The notes: a model not told the origin generated them from the sequence alone. A stretch of 64,000 nucleotides of DNA from DATEDA01 sp963827595 (GCA_963827595.1 CAWHBT010000001.1:496001-560000), one strand, 5' to 3'; counted from the stretch's first letter, positions 45,144-55,080 are shown. Numbers and translations: made by a program.

Positions 45144-46514
45144 ATGACCGACCAGATCAAGTACCTCCTCGACGAATCGCGCATCCCGAAGCACTGGTAC
45201 AACGTGCAGGCCGACCTGCCCCGGCCGGCGCCGCCGGTGCTCCACCCCGGCACGCTGCAGCCGCTCGGCCCCGACGACCTCGCGCCGCTCTTCCCCATGG
45301 AACTGATCATGCAGGAGGTGTCGCAGGAGCGCGAGATCCCGATCCCGGAGCCGGTGCGCGAGATCTACCGGCAGTGGCGCCCGTCGCCCCTCTACCGCGC
45401 GCGGCGGCTCGAGAAAGCGCTGCAGACGCCGGCGCGCATCTACTACAAGTACGAGGGCGTCTCCCCCGCCGGCAGCCACAAGCCGAACACCGCGGTGGCG
45501 CAGGCGTTCTACAACCGCGAGGCCGGCATCAGGAAGCTCGCCACCGAGACCGGCGCGGGCCAGTGGGGTTCGGCGCTCGCGTTCGCGGGCGCGCTGTTCG
45601 GCATCGACGTGCAGATCTTCATGGTGCGGGTGTCCTACGACCAGAAGCCCTACCGCCGCGCGCTGATGGAGACCTACGGCGCGCGCTGCATCCCCTCGCC
45701 GTCGAGCGAGACACTGTCGGGCAAGACGATCCTCGAGAAGAACCCGGCGCACCCCGGGAGCCTCGGCATCGCGATCTCGGAGGCGGTCGAGGTCGCCGCG
45801 CAGCGCGAGGACACCAAGTACTCGCTCGGCTCGGTGCTCAACCACGTGCTGCTGCACCAGACCGTCGTCGGGCAGGAAGCGATGGCCCAGCTCGAGCTGG
45901 CGAACGACTACCCCGACGTCATCGTCGGCTGCACCGGCGGCGGCTCGAACTTCGCCGGCATCGCGTTCCCGTTCCTGGGGGCGCAGCTCCGCGGCGGCAG
46001 GAAGGTGCGCATCGTCGCGATCGAGCCGGCGGCGTGCCCGAGCCTCACGCGCGGCAAGTACGCCTACGACTTCGGCGACACGGCGCACCTCACGCCGCTC
46101 GTGAAGATGCACACGCTGGGGTCGGTGTTCACTCCGCCCGGCTTCCACGCCGGGGGCTTGCGCTATCACGGCATGGCGCCGCTCGTGAGCCACATCAAGG
46201 AGCTCGGCCTGATCGAGGCGAAGGCGTACCACCAGAGCAAGGTATTCGAGGCCGGCGTGCAGTTCGCGCGGGCCGAGGGAATCCTGCCCGCGCCGGAGGC
46301 GAATCACGCGGTGAAGGGCGCGGTCGACGAGGCGCTCCGCTGCAAGGAGGAAGGCGTCTCGCGCGCGATCCTCTTCAACCTCTGCGGGCACGGGCACTTC
46401 GACATGCAGGCGTACACGGAGTACTTCGCCGGCCGGCTGAAGGACCAGGACTACGACGAGCGCGAGCTGGCGATGGCGCTCGCCGGGCTGCCGTCGGTGA
46501 AGGAGGCGGCCTAG
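45144..46514 (+). CDS. trpB: TrpB2-type tryptophan synthase beta chain
   Basis: The 456-residue protein is longer at the N-terminus than classical TrpB and matches the TrpB2 type: RPSPLYRARRLEKALQTPARIYYKYEGVSPAGSHKPNTA contains the PLP lysine in the HKPN motif, GCTGGGSNFAG binds the cofactor phosphate, and GLRYHGMAPLVS is typical. TrpB2 enzymes make tryptophan from indole and serine without a TrpA partner, and none is adjacent. It may salvage indole or support tryptophan synthesis. The gene is divergent from the CDGSH group. Confidence 0.92.
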   Translation: MTDQIKYLLDESRIPKHWYNVQADLPRPAPPVLHPGTLQPLGPDDLAPLFPMELIMQEVSQEREIPIPEPVREIYRQWRPSPLYRARRLEKALQTPARIYYKYEGVSPAGSHKPNTAVAQAFYNREAGIRKLATETGAGQWGSALAFAGALFGIDVQIFMVRVSYDQKPYRRALMETYGARCIPSPSSETLSGKTILEKNPAHPGSLGIAISEAVEVAAQREDTKYSLGSVLNHVLLHQTVVGQEAMAQLELANDYPDVIVGCTGGGSNFAGIAFPFLGAQLRGGRKVRIVAIEPAACPSLTRGKYAYDFGDTAHLTPLVKMHTLGSVFTPPGFHAGGLRYHGMAPLVSHIKELGLIEAKAYHQSKVFEAGVQFARAEGILPAPEANHAVKGAVDEALRCKEEGVSRAILFNLCGHGHFDMQAYTEYFAGRLKDQDYDERELAMALAGLPSVKEAA

Positions 46515-46528
46515 CCGCCGCCGGGCGG

Positions 46529-46750
46529 TCAGGGCTTGGTGGCGTCCGCGCCCTTCTTCTGCTTGGCCTTCTGCTCGTTCTTCCACACGTACCAGAAGAA
46601 CACCGCGCAGGCACCGACGAAGAGGGCGATGAACACCGCCGTGCCGAGCAGGTTGCCCTCGTCGGCGGGAGGGGTGGTCTTCGCGATCTCCGCGTGCGCG
46701 GAGCAGAGCAGGAGAAAGAGCGGCGGCAGTGCGAGAAGCAATCGGGTCAT
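46529..46750 (-). CDS. Small membrane protein with signal sequence (73 aa)
   Basis: ATG at 46750 starts MTRLLLALPPLFLLLCSAHAE, a signal peptide. After a short periplasmic stretch comes one membrane helix (LLGTAVFIALFVGACAVFFWYVW) and a lysine-rich cytoplasmic tail (KNEQKAKQKKGADATKP). No family is recognised. It converges on trpB with 14 bases between the stops. Confidence 0.7.
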   Translation of the reverse strand: MTRLLLALPPLFLLLCSAHAEIAKTTPPADEGNLLGTAVFIALFVGACAVFFWYVWKNEQKAKQKKGADATKP

Positions 46751-46863
46751 TTCGGCGGTCCTGGTCGAGTCGCGCTCGGGCCGCGGACCATAGCCGACGA
46801 TGCCTGACATTCCGCTGACGCTGCTCGTGCTCCGTTGCTTACGGAATCCTGACGACTTCGGGC

Positions 46864-48225
46864 TCAGGTTCCCGCGTCGGCCGCGTCGCCGCTCTTCCGG
46901 AGCGCCGCCCGCGCGCGCTCGGTGAGCGCGCGGTTGAACGGGCTCGCGGGCTTGACGTTCATGCGCTCCGCCGCAAGCGCGCGCGCGAGCCGCGCCTGTC
47001 CGCCGCGCAGCGCCGCCTCGACCAGCGTCAGCGCCAGCACGTCGCGCTGCGCGTGGCTGCCGCCGAACCGGTGCGCGACAAGCCGCAGCGGGTCGAGCAG
47101 CTCCACCGCGGTCGCGTAGTCGCCGCGGCCGAACGCGGCGATCGCCCGGGCCGCCGGCAGGCCGACCTCGCGCGTCAGCTCCGCGTTCGTGCCGGCGCCC
47201 GCAGCGCGCCGCTCCATCGCCGCGATCAGCGCATCCGCGTCCGCGTTGCGGCCCGCACCGACGAACGCCAGCGCCGCGTGGAAGTCGTTGAAGGCGTACC
47301 AGCCGCCCGCGATGCTCGGCGCCCACGCGTCGGCGATCTCGTCCCAGCGGCCGCCGACGTCGACGCCCCGCAAGTGCAGCCGCCAGAGCAGCGCCGCGGC
47401 GTCGAGGAGGTCGAGCGCGACCGTCGAGTTGCCGTTGCGCAGCCGCTCGTCGTAGATCCGCAGCGCCTCGCCATGCTCGGCGAGGTCGAGGTGGAAGAGC
47501 GCGAGGTGCCAGCCGTTGTGGATGGCGAACAGGTTGTCGGGCGCGGCCCAATCGTCGGCGCGCGGCTTAAGCCAGGCGATCCCGTCGCTCGCGCGGCCCT
47601 GCATCTCCAGCACGTGCGACACGGCGTGGATCGCCCAGACGTCGTTGCGGTGGCGCGCGACCGCCTCGCGGCCGGTCTGCTCCGCGCGCGCGTAGTCGCC
47701 GGTCTCCTCCAGGCCGAACGCGTGCATGCCGAGGAGGTAGCCGTAGCCGGGCACCGACTCGCTCCAGTACGGCAGCACGCGCGCGATGCGGTCGCGCAGC
47801 ATCTGCGACTGGCCGAGGTAGAAGTCGAGCGCGTGCGCGATCTGGAGCGCGAGCGTGTCCCGCGGATGCTCGATCAGGAGATTGCCGTAGCGCCGCAGCG
47901 CGTCGCGCCACTCGCCGTCGACCAGCGCCCGCAGCGCGGCGACATGCGCGCGCTCACGTTCGTTCGCGCGTGCGGCCAGCCGCTCCGCCGCCGCGACCGC
48001 GGGGAGCACCTGCGGCTCGAAGCTCTTCTCCATCGCGACCGCGCGGAGGCCCGCTTTCTGGCAGTGCCCCATCACGAAGCCGGGGTCCGCTTCGACGGCG
48101 GCGTCGGCAAGCTCCCAGGCGCTGGCCGAGAAGCCTAGAAACGCCTCGGCCGCACGCTCGTAGCGGGCGAGCGCGTCGCGGCTCGCCGCCGAAACCGGGT
48201 TGCCCCACTTGTCCTTCAATGTCAT
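46864..48225 (-). CDS. Tetratricopeptide protein, TTC38-like family (453 aa)
   Basis: ATG at 48225 starts MTLKDKWGNPVSAASRDALARYERA and continues AVEADPGFVMGHCQKAGLRAVA, the opening typical of the TPR38-like family. Helical TPR pairs follow through the whole length (for example YGYLLGMHAFGLEETGDYARAEQTGREAVARH and WAIHAVSHVLEMQGRASDGIAWL). No signal peptide or enzyme motif is seen. It is closely related to the protein encoded at 52365-53686, sharing AALLWRLHLRGVDVG. It is the last gene of the tightly packed nine-gene run. The role is unknown; TPRs usually bind partner proteins. Confidence 0.85.
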   Translation of the reverse strand: MTLKDKWGNPVSAASRDALARYERAAEAFLGFSASAWELADAAVEADPGFVMGHCQKAGLRAVAMEKSFEPQVLPAVAAAERLAARANERERAHVAALRALVDGEWRDALRRYGNLLIEHPRDTLALQIAHALDFYLGQSQMLRDRIARVLPYWSESVPGYGYLLGMHAFGLEETGDYARAEQTGREAVARHRNDVWAIHAVSHVLEMQGRASDGIAWLKPRADDWAAPDNLFAIHNGWHLALFHLDLAEHGEALRIYDERLRNGNSTVALDLLDAAALLWRLHLRGVDVGGRWDEIADAWAPSIAGGWYAFNDFHAALAFVGAGRNADADALIAAMERRAAGAGTNAELTREVGLPAARAIAAFGRGDYATAVELLDPLRLVAHRFGGSHAQRDVLALTLVEAALRGGQARLARALAAERMNVKPASPFNRALTERARAALRKSGDAADAGT

Positions 48226-48257
48226 GCCAGTTCTCGTTTGCAGGGCCAGGCCGGCGA

Positions 48258-49079
48258 TCATACCGCCTCCGTCGCGCACACCACGCGCTCGACGAAGTCC
48301 GTCAGATCGGCGGCGAAGCGCTCGGGCTCGTCCCAGTGGACCCCGTGTCCGGCAGCCTCATACACGACGAGCCGGGCGTCTTCGATGGCCACCGCGATCG
48401 CATCCTGATCGCTGCGGGGACAGAACGCGTCCCGGTCGCCCCAGACGACGAGGGTGGGCACCCTGATTCGCCCGATCTCCGCGGAGAGGTCGTCTTCGAG
48501 GAGGCCACCGAGCGCCGCTCGCCAGACGCGCGCCGGCACCTTCAGGCTCTCCTGCACTACGGTGTCTAGGTACGCCTGCGGCACGCCCTTCGCGATCGTG
48601 CTCCGTTGAAAGTCGAGCGCGAGCGCCGGGTCGACCGGGTCCTGGAGCTCTGCTACGGCTTCCCACAGCTCGGCGGCCGCCGGATTGTCCTGGAACGAGA
48701 AGAACGAGCCCATCAGCACCAGCCCGAGGGTGCGCTCAGGGTAGTCGAGCGCGAAGCGCCGGGCGAGGGTGCTGCCCATCGAATGGCCGGCGATCACGGC
48801 GCGCTCGAGCTTGAGGGCGTCCATGAACGCCGCGACGTCCGCGGCGAAATCCCCGGGGCGATAGCCGGCCGCGGGACGCTCGGCATCGCCGTGGCCCCGC
48901 AGCGAGAGCGCGAAGGCGCGGATCGAGCCGGGCAGGTGCGGCAGCACCCGCTCGAAGGAGCGCCAGGAGTCGGTGAGGCCGTGCAGGAATACCACGGGGA
49001 TGCCCGTGGCGTCTCCCTGCTCGACGTATTCGAGCCGCGTCCGCTTGGGCAGCGCGACGGACTGGACGATCGGTGGCAT
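48258..49079 (-). CDS. Alpha/beta hydrolase
   Basis: The 273-residue protein has the canonical fold: VVFLHGLTDSWRSFERVLPHL at the oxyanion strand, AGHSMGSTLARRFALD with the nucleophile serine in GHSMG (about residue 94), VVWGDRDAFCP with the acid, and AAGHGVHWDEPERFA with the histidine. The substrate could be an ester, lactone or C-C bond; the sequence does not decide. No signal peptide, so it is cytoplasmic. It lies 32 bases before one TPR gene and 23 bases after the other in the nine-gene run. Confidence 0.9.
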   Translation of the reverse strand: MPPIVQSVALPKRTRLEYVEQGDATGIPVVFLHGLTDSWRSFERVLPHLPGSIRAFALSLRGHGDAERPAAGYRPGDFAADVAAFMDALKLERAVIAGHSMGSTLARRFALDYPERTLGLVLMGSFFSFQDNPAAAELWEAVAELQDPVDPALALDFQRSTIAKGVPQAYLDTVVQESLKVPARVWRAALGGLLEDDLSAEIGRIRVPTLVVWGDRDAFCPRSDQDAIAVAIEDARLVVYEAAGHGVHWDEPERFAADLTDFVERVVCATEAV

Positions 49080-49102
49080 GGCGTGTCTCCCGGTTGCAGC
49101 AA

Positions 49103-50912
49103 TCACATCCGCGCGAGGTCCGGCCCGCTCCACGGCCCCGCCCAGGCGGCCTCGAAGCGCTTCTGCATCGAGATCGCGGCGCGCGCGTCGCCCCTGCGGA
49201 CGTAGACCTGCGTCAGGCCGTAGAGCGCCCAGCCGTTGTTCGGCTGGCGCGCGAGGCTCGCGCGGAAGACGCTCTCCGCGCGGTCGAGCTCGCCGGCGAG
49301 CACGAGCGCCCCGCCGAGCGACTGGCGCACCGGGTAGTACCAGAACGGCGGCTCGGAATAGGCGAGGTTGTCCTCGATCGCCACGGCGCGCTCGAGCTCG
49401 GCAACCGCGCCGGCGAACTCGCCCTGCGACTGCGCGATCCGCGCCGCGAGCACGTGACGGGCGATGCCCATGACGCTCCCCGCCGGCACGCCGGCCGCCG
49501 CGAGGGCCTCGATGTCGCTCGAGCGCTCGAGCCACTCGATCGACGTGATCGCGGCGCGGGCCGCCGCAAAGTCGCCGCGCGCGATGTGCGCGGTTCCGCG
49601 CATGTAGATCCACATCGCCCTCACGTAAGGAAGGTCAGCCTGCGGCGCCGGCACCGCGAGGATCGTCGCCGGATCGCTGAACTGGGCGTGCGCGAAGTAC
49701 GGCGCGGCCATGATCGGCTGCACCCACGGCACCGCCCGGGTCACGTCCTCGGAGAGCGACCGCGAGAGCTTTTCCGCCGCCGCGATCGCGGTCGTCCCGT
49801 CGCCCGCCATCTGCGCCGCGGCGAGCAGCGAGTGGATGTTGTGCGGGTGGTAGCCGAACCGGTAGATCCCGTCGCCCGCGCCGGCCTGCGCGAAGTAGCG
49901 CTCGTCGGCGGCCACCGCCCGCCGGTTGACCTCGAGCGCGTCCCGATAGCGGCCGACCCGGAAGTAGATGTGGAACGGCATGTGGACGAGATGCCCGGCG
50001 CCGGGCACGAGCTCGCCCAGCCGGTCGGCGTAGCGCTCCGCGCGTTCGGGCCGGGAGGACGCCTCGACGACGTGGATGTAGAAATGGATCGCGCCCGGAT
50101 GGTCGATGCCCGAAGCAAGCACGCGCTCGAGCGTCGTGACCATCTCGTGCGTCCGGCCTTTCGGCTTCACCCCGCCCGGCTCCCAGTAGTCCCACGGCGC
50201 GAGGTTCATCAGCGCCTCGACGTAGAGCACCGCGATCTCGCGGTCCCACGGGAAGCGCGCCTGCACGCGCTCCATCGCGTCGGCATAGGCGGCGTCGAGG
50301 GGCGCGCGCTCCGCCGCGCCGTCGGGCGAATAGCGAAGGGCAAGTGCCTGGATCAGCGCCCGTTCCTTCGGGCCGGCGCGGCCCGCGAGCGCGACCGCCT
50401 TGTGCGCGGCGTAGTAGGCCGCGGGCGCGTCGGTCCGGCGCCATCGGGAGATTGATGTTCGGCCCGAGGACGAGCGCCTCGCCCCAGAAACACATCCCGC
50501 ACTCCGGGTCGAGCGCCTGCGCGGCCCGGAACGCGCGGCGCGCCTCGGCGTGGTTGAAGGCGTAGGCGAGCGTGAGCCCCTGGTCGAAGTAGCGCTGCGC
50601 GAGGCGGTTCGACGTCGTGATGGGGTAGCTCCTCGAGCCGAGTCCGGCGAGCAGCGGCGGGAGGCCTGCGGCGGCGCCGGCCTCCGGCGCGTCGACGGCC
50701 TGCCGGTCGAACGGGCCGATCTCGGTCTTCCGCTGCGCGGCGGCGAGATAGACCCGGAGGGCGCTGCCCGAGCGATCGGCCGGGATGCAGACCGCGCGGT
50801 TGTCCAGCACGGGATCGAACTCCGCCTGCGCGGGGCCGCGCGGCGTCGCGAGCGCGACCACCGACACTGCCGCCACGAGGGCGCAGCCGATGACGAAAGG
50901 TTTCCAGCGCAT
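49103..50912 (-). CDS. Secreted or anchored tetratricopeptide protein, frameshifted
   Basis: ATG at 50912 follows AAAGGAG and starts MRWKPFVIGCALVAAVSVVALATP, a signal or anchor segment. The product continues YFDQGLTLAYAFNHAEARRAFRAAQALDPECGMCFWGEALVLGPNIN. Near 50445 one extra base shifts the frame; the other frame continues TDAPAAYYAAHKAVALAG to DREIAVLYVEALMNLAPWDYW and on through TPRs to TGA at 49103, about 602 residues in all. The HYIHVVEASSRPERAERYADRLGEL-type segments resemble large periplasmic TPR proteins. It belongs to the nine-gene run between two hydrolases. Confidence 0.83.
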
Positions 50913-50935
50913 GCTTTTCTCCTTTGTGGGCCGGC

Positions 50936-51752
50936 TCACGCCGCCGCGTCGAAGAGGGTTTCGGCCTCGCTCTGGGCGAGGTGGGTCTCGATCGCCGCGT
51001 TCACCGCGTCGGGGTGCGAGAGCGGGGCCAGGTGGCCCGCGCCTTCGATCGCGACGAGGTCGCACTGCGGGAGCGTCGCCGCGAGGCGCTCGACGACCTG
51101 CGCGCGCAGCGAGCGTGGTGCGCGTCCCGCGCACGAGGAGCGTCGGCACCCGCAGGCGGCGATAGGTACGGAGCGCCTCGGGGTGCCGGAACAGCATCCG
51201 GAACTCGGCGGCGATCTTCGGCATCGTCTGGACGATCCGGGCGCGGCTCTCGGCCGGCATCGCCGCCCAGGCGTCGGCGCCGATCCAGTACCCCATGAAG
51301 TGCGCGGCGCAGGCTTCGAGCTCGCCCTCGACCACGAGCTCCAGGTGCCGGCCGGCGACCGCCTCGATCTCGGCGCGCGCGGCCCCGTCGAGCAGGTCGA
51401 ACGCGGCCGGCTCGATGAGCGCAAGGCTCGCGAGGCGCGATCCCAGGTCGCGCGCCGCGCGCAGCGCGAGCGCGCCGCCGTAGGAGTGGCCGACGAGATG
51501 CAGCGGTTCCCCGACGGCGCGCGCGAACGCGCTCACGATGTCGAGGTCGGTGGCGCGTGCCCCGGCGTGCCACGCACTCTCGCCGTAGCCGGGGAGATCC
51601 GGCGCGATGACGCGGTAGCGCGGCGCGAGCCGCTCGACGAGCGCGCGCCAGAAGCGCCGCGAGGCCGCGCTGCCGTGGACGAGCAGCACCGGCGGCCCCC
51701 GGCCGACGTCGGCATAGGCGACGATGGCGTCGCGGATCGAGAGCGTGGGCAT
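50936..51752 (-). CDS. Alpha/beta hydrolase, frameshifted
   Basis: ATG at 51752 starts MPTLSIRDAIVAYADVGRGPPVLLVHGSAASRRFW. GHSYGGALALRAARDLG holds the nucleophile serine at about residue 90. Near 51120 one extra base shifts the frame; the other frame continues SLRAQVVERLAATLPQCDLVAIEGAGHLAPLSHPDAVN with the catalytic histidine, ending at TGA 50936, about 271 residues. The substrate is unknown. It is not closely similar to the other hydrolase of this run. Spacing is 11 bases after the GNAT gene and 23 before the TPR gene. Confidence 0.83.
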
Positions 51753-51763
51753 GGCGTGTCCTT

Positions 51764-52352
51764 TCAGGCCGGCAGATCCCAGAGCGCCGCGGCGAGGCGG
51801 GCCCCGTCGTGCGGCCACGGGCCGGCGAGCTCGCGGTCGAGCGCGACGAGGTCCCGCTCCTCCGGATGAGGCCGGGCGCTGAAGCCGAAGCGGTGCGTGA
51901 GTGCGAGGATCGACGCGTTGTCGGCGAGCGCTTCGCCGCGGAGCCGGGCGAGGCCCTGGTTCGCCGCGTGCACGAGCAGTGCGCCGAAGAGCATGCGGCC
52001 GAGCCCGGCCCCCTGCCATTCGTCGGCGATGACGAGCGCGACCTCGGCCGAGCGCTCGCCGGGCGAGGCGACGTACTCGGCGAGGCCGACGATCCGATCG
52101 TCGGCCGCGGCGACGACCGACATCGAGCGCGAGTAATCGACCGTCCACGACGCGGGCGAGCGCCGACGGCGTGAGGGCCTTCACCGGCCGGAAGAACCGG
52201 CGCCGGCTCGTGCCTGGCGACAGCCGCGCGATGAACCGCTGCACGGCCGGGCCATCGTCGCAGTCGACCGGACGGATCCGCACCTTCCGGGCGTCGTCGA
52301 GCTGCGCGTCGGACGCGATCGCGAGTGCGGCGACGGGGATCGGTGCGCACAT
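51764..52352 (-). CDS. GNAT-family acetyltransferase, frameshifted
   Basis: ATG at 52352 starts MCAPIPVAALAIASDAQLDDARKVRIRPVDCDDGPAVQRFIARLSP. Near 52140 one extra base shifts the frame; the other frame continues VDYSRSMSVVAAADDRIVGLAEYV and ALVIADEWQGAGLGRMLFGALLVHAANQG, the acetyl-CoA-binding motif A (Q-x-x-G-x-G/A), to the stop at 51764, about 195 residues. It resembles GNAT proteins of the acetyltransferase-like module seen in protein lysine acetyltransferases. The acceptor is unknown. It is one of three different GNATs in the nine-gene run. Confidence 0.8.
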
Positions 52353-52364
52353 GGCCGCGCTCCC

Positions 52365-53686
52365 TCAGACCGCCGCCTGGAAAGCCGCGCGCGCGGCCTG
52401 CATCCGGGAGCGGGGCGTCGCCGGCGCGGTCGTCGCGCGCTCCGCGGCGAGCTCGCGCGCCACCCGCCCTTTCCCGGCGCGGATCGCCGCCTCGAGCGCG
52501 GTCAGCTCCACGACCTCGCGCTGCGCGCGGCTGCCGCCGAGGCGATGAATGTCGCCGCGGACGGGGGCGAGGAGGTCGACCGCACGTCCGTACTGCTCCC
52601 GGGCGAACGCCTCGATCCCGCGGGCCACCGGCAGGCCGACGTCGCGCACCGCTGCGGCGTTCTCGCCGCGGCCCTGCGCAGCCGCCTCGAGAAAGGCGGC
52701 GAGCGAGCGCGCTTCGGCGTCGCGCCCGGCGGCGGCGAAGGCCATCATCGCGTGCAGGTCGAGCAACGGCCAGAGCGCGTCGGCCGCGCGCGGCGTCCAG
52801 AGGTCGGCGACGGCGCGCCACCGGTCCCCGACGTCCACGCCCTCGAGGTGCAGCCGCCACAGCAGCGCGGCGGCGTCGGCGGCGTCGCTCCCGGCGTTCG
52901 CGAACGACGCGTCGAAGATCTCGAGCGTCCGGTCGATGCGGCCGGTCTCGAGATGGAAGAGCGCCGCGTGCCACCAGATGTGGGACGCGAGACCGCTGTC
53001 CGCCGCCCAGTCGGCGGTGGTGGACTCGAGCCACTTCGCGCCCTCGATCACCCGGCCCTGCTCGTGCAGCGCGTGCGTGACCGCGTGGATCGCGAACGGA
53101 TGGCGCGGCCGGATCGCGATCGCCTTGCGCCCGGCCTCCTCGGCGCGGCCGGGCTCGCCGTTCTCGGCGAGGGCGAAAGCGTGCATCGCGAGCACGTGCT
53201 CGTAGCCGGGCATGCCCGGCCGCCAATACGGCAGCACGCGCTTGACGGACTCGAGGAGGCCTTGCGACCGCCCGATGAAGAAGAAGCAGGCCTGCGCGAG
53301 CCGCAGCGCGAGGAGGTCGCCGGGCCACTCGCGGAGGCACTCCAGCGTACTGGTCGGCGGCCTGCCGGTACTCGCCGGCGAGCCACGCCCGGGCGGCGCC
53401 GAGGTGCGCGCGCTCGCGTTCGTTCGCGCTCGACGCGAGCGGCAGGATCGCCCCCAGGCTCTTGCGCAGGAGCGGCAGCGCACCCTTGTCCCAGGCGGCA
53501 ACGGCGAGGCCCGCGCGCAGCGCGTGGCCCATCACGAACTGCGGATCGCCCGCGAGCGCCCGCTCGATCGCCGCGAGCGGATCACCGTGGCACGGGCAGG
53601 AAGCTCGCGAGCGCGGCCTCGTACCCCGCGACCGCAGCGGCGCTCCCGGTGGAGACCGGCAGGTTCAACGCGTCGCGCCGAGCCAT
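52365..53686 (-). CDS. Tetratricopeptide protein, TTC38-like family, two frameshifts
   Basis: ATG at 53686 starts MARRDALNLPVSTGSAAAVAGYEAALASFLP. Near 53595 and 53347 single extra bases shift the frame. The joined product reads HGDPLAAIERALAGDPQFVMGHALRAGLAVA, then SSANERERAHLGAARAWLAGEYRQAAD, then TLECLREWPGDLLALRLAQ and on to TGA at 52365, about 439 residues. Segments such as AALLWRLHLEGVDVGDRW and LLESVKRVLPYWRPGMPGYEHVLAMHAFALAENG align with the TPR protein at 46864-48225, so the two are paralogues. Function unknown. Confidence 0.82.
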
Positions 53687-53696
53687 CGATCGCACC

Positions 53697-54260
53697 TCAG
53701 GCCTGCGCCGGGACCCGCCGGAGGCGCGCCATGGTGTGCACGTCGACGTAGCGCCCGGCCTGGAAGCCGCACGCGCGGAGCGTCCCCTCGATCTCGAACC
53801 CGAACCGGCGGTAGAGGCCGATCGCCGCGTCGTTGCCGTCGATGACGAGCAGCTCGAGGCGCACCAGGTTCAGCCAGTTGTCGGCCAGGTCGGTGGCCGC
53901 GCGCATCAGCGCCGAGCCGACGCCGCAGCCCTGCCACGCCCGCGCCACCGCGATCGGGCCGAGCCGCCCCACGTGGCGCATCCGTGGCGCGGTGCTGACG
54001 CCGAACCCGAGCGCCCCGACGACCTCGGCGCCGCCGCACGCCACCAGCATGTATCGCCCGTCGGGCAGCTCGACGACCTGCTTGCGCGTCTGCGTCTGCG
54101 GCATGTACGGCACGTCGATCAGCCAGTGCATCACCTCCGGATCGCTGAAGATCGCGTGCAGGGCGTCGGCGTCCAGCGCCTCGGCGTGCCGCACGCCGAT
54201 CGCTTCGCCACGGCGCGCGGCGGCCGCCGGCGGCGTTTTCCGTGCCTGAACGATGTTCAT
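53697..54260 (-). CDS. GNAT-family acetyltransferase (187 aa)
   Basis: ATG at 54260 follows GGGAG. The 187-residue protein contains the acetyl-CoA motif GPIAVARAWQGCGVGSALMRAATDLADNWLN and ends with RLELLVIDGNDAAIGLYRRFGFEIEGTLR, both typical of GNATs that modify small molecules or protein N-termini. The wording LIDVPYMPQTQ resembles the PhnO/AaaT-type N-acetyltransferases of amino acids or antibiotics. The acceptor is unknown. It is 10 bases upstream of the TPR gene. Confidence 0.88.
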   Translation of the reverse strand: MNIVQARKTPPAAAARRGEAIGVRHAEALDADALHAIFSDPEVMHWLIDVPYMPQTQTRKQVVELPDGRYMLVACGGAEVVGALGFGVSTAPRMRHVGRLGPIAVARAWQGCGVGSALMRAATDLADNWLNLVRLELLVIDGNDAAIGLYRRFGFEIEGTLRACGFQAGRYVDVHTMARLRRVPAQA

Positions 54261-54298
54261 GGTCGTCGCTCCCGTCACCGGTCCGTTCGGGTCATCCG

Positions 54299-54913
54299 TC
54301 ACGCGGCGTCGGCGAAGGCCGCGCTCGGGACGACCGCCGGCGCGACGTTGTGCAGCCCGGTTCGCGCCGCCCACTCCCAGCGCAGCATCCCGTGCAGCTC
54401 GACGATCTCGTCGCGCCCGCGGGCGGCGATGAACTCGCGCCGGCAGCCCTCGTGCGCGAACCCGATCTTCTCGAGCACGCGCGCGGAGGCCCGGTTCCAG
54501 CGGAAGCGCGGCGCCCAGATGCGCTCGAGCGCGAGCACGCCGAACCCGTAGGCGACGACGGCCCGCCCGGCCTCGGTGGCGTACTGGCGGCCCCAGTAGG
54601 GGCGGCCGACCCAGTAGCCAAGCTTGGCGTAGTTGCCCGCGGCGGCGATCTCGAGGCCGATCGACCCGAGGAGCGCACCGTCGTCGGCGCGCTCGAGCGC
54701 GAAGTTGAAGCGGTGCGCGGCCGCGAAGTCCACCTCCTGCCGCGCGATCCACGCCTCCGCCATGCCGTCCGCGTAGGGATGCGGCAGGTGCGTCGCGTTG
54801 GCGACCTCCGGATCGCCCGCGAGCCGCTGCACTTCGGGCGCGTCGGCAGGGCGGAAGGGCCGCAGGACCAGTCGCGGCGTCCGGAGACCGTGGAGCTCAC
54901 GCACGCTGTTCAT
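54299..54913 (-). CDS. GNAT-family acetyltransferase, RimJ/RimL type (204 aa)
   Basis: The 204-residue protein starts MNSVRELHGLRTPRLVLRPFRPADAPEVQRLAGDPEV, the standard RimJ/RimL/ribosomal-protein-acetyltransferase opening. LGYWVGRPYWGRQYATEAGRAVVAYGFGVLALERIWA is the acetyl-CoA-binding region. Such enzymes acetylate protein N-terminal residues, but many act on small molecules. ATG at 54913 lies 11 bases after the small membrane gene; 38 bases separate it from the next GNAT. Confidence 0.9.
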   Translation of the reverse strand: MNSVRELHGLRTPRLVLRPFRPADAPEVQRLAGDPEVANATHLPHPYADGMAEAWIARQEVDFAAAHRFNFALERADDGALLGSIGLEIAAAGNYAKLGYWVGRPYWGRQYATEAGRAVVAYGFGVLALERIWAPRFRWNRASARVLEKIGFAHEGCRREFIAARGRDEIVELHGMLRWEWAARTGLHNVAPAVVPSAAFADAA

Positions 54914-54924
54914 GGGCCGCCCGG

Positions 54925-55080
54925 TCAGACGATGAACGAGCGGGCGAGGCGGACCGCCCCGACCACGAGATGCAGTGCCATACCGAGGCCGGCGATCGTG
55001 GCGACCACCGCGCACGAGACCACGAGCGTCTCGGCGATCAGCCAGCCTGCGCTCTGGGGGGTGTTGCCGTTCGCTTCCAT
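54925..55080 (-). CDS. Small membrane peptide (51 aa)
   Basis: ATG at 55080 follows GAGGAG. The 51-residue product has a short polar start (MEANGNTPQSAG) and one long hydrophobic stretch (LIAETLVVSCAVVATIAGLGMALHLVVGAV) ending in positively charged residues. It is the first gene of the nine-gene run and is placed 11 bases before the RimJ-like gene. No family is recognised. Confidence 0.65.
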   Translation of the reverse strand: MEANGNTPQSAGWLIAETLVVSCAVVATIAGLGMALHLVVGAVRLARSFIV

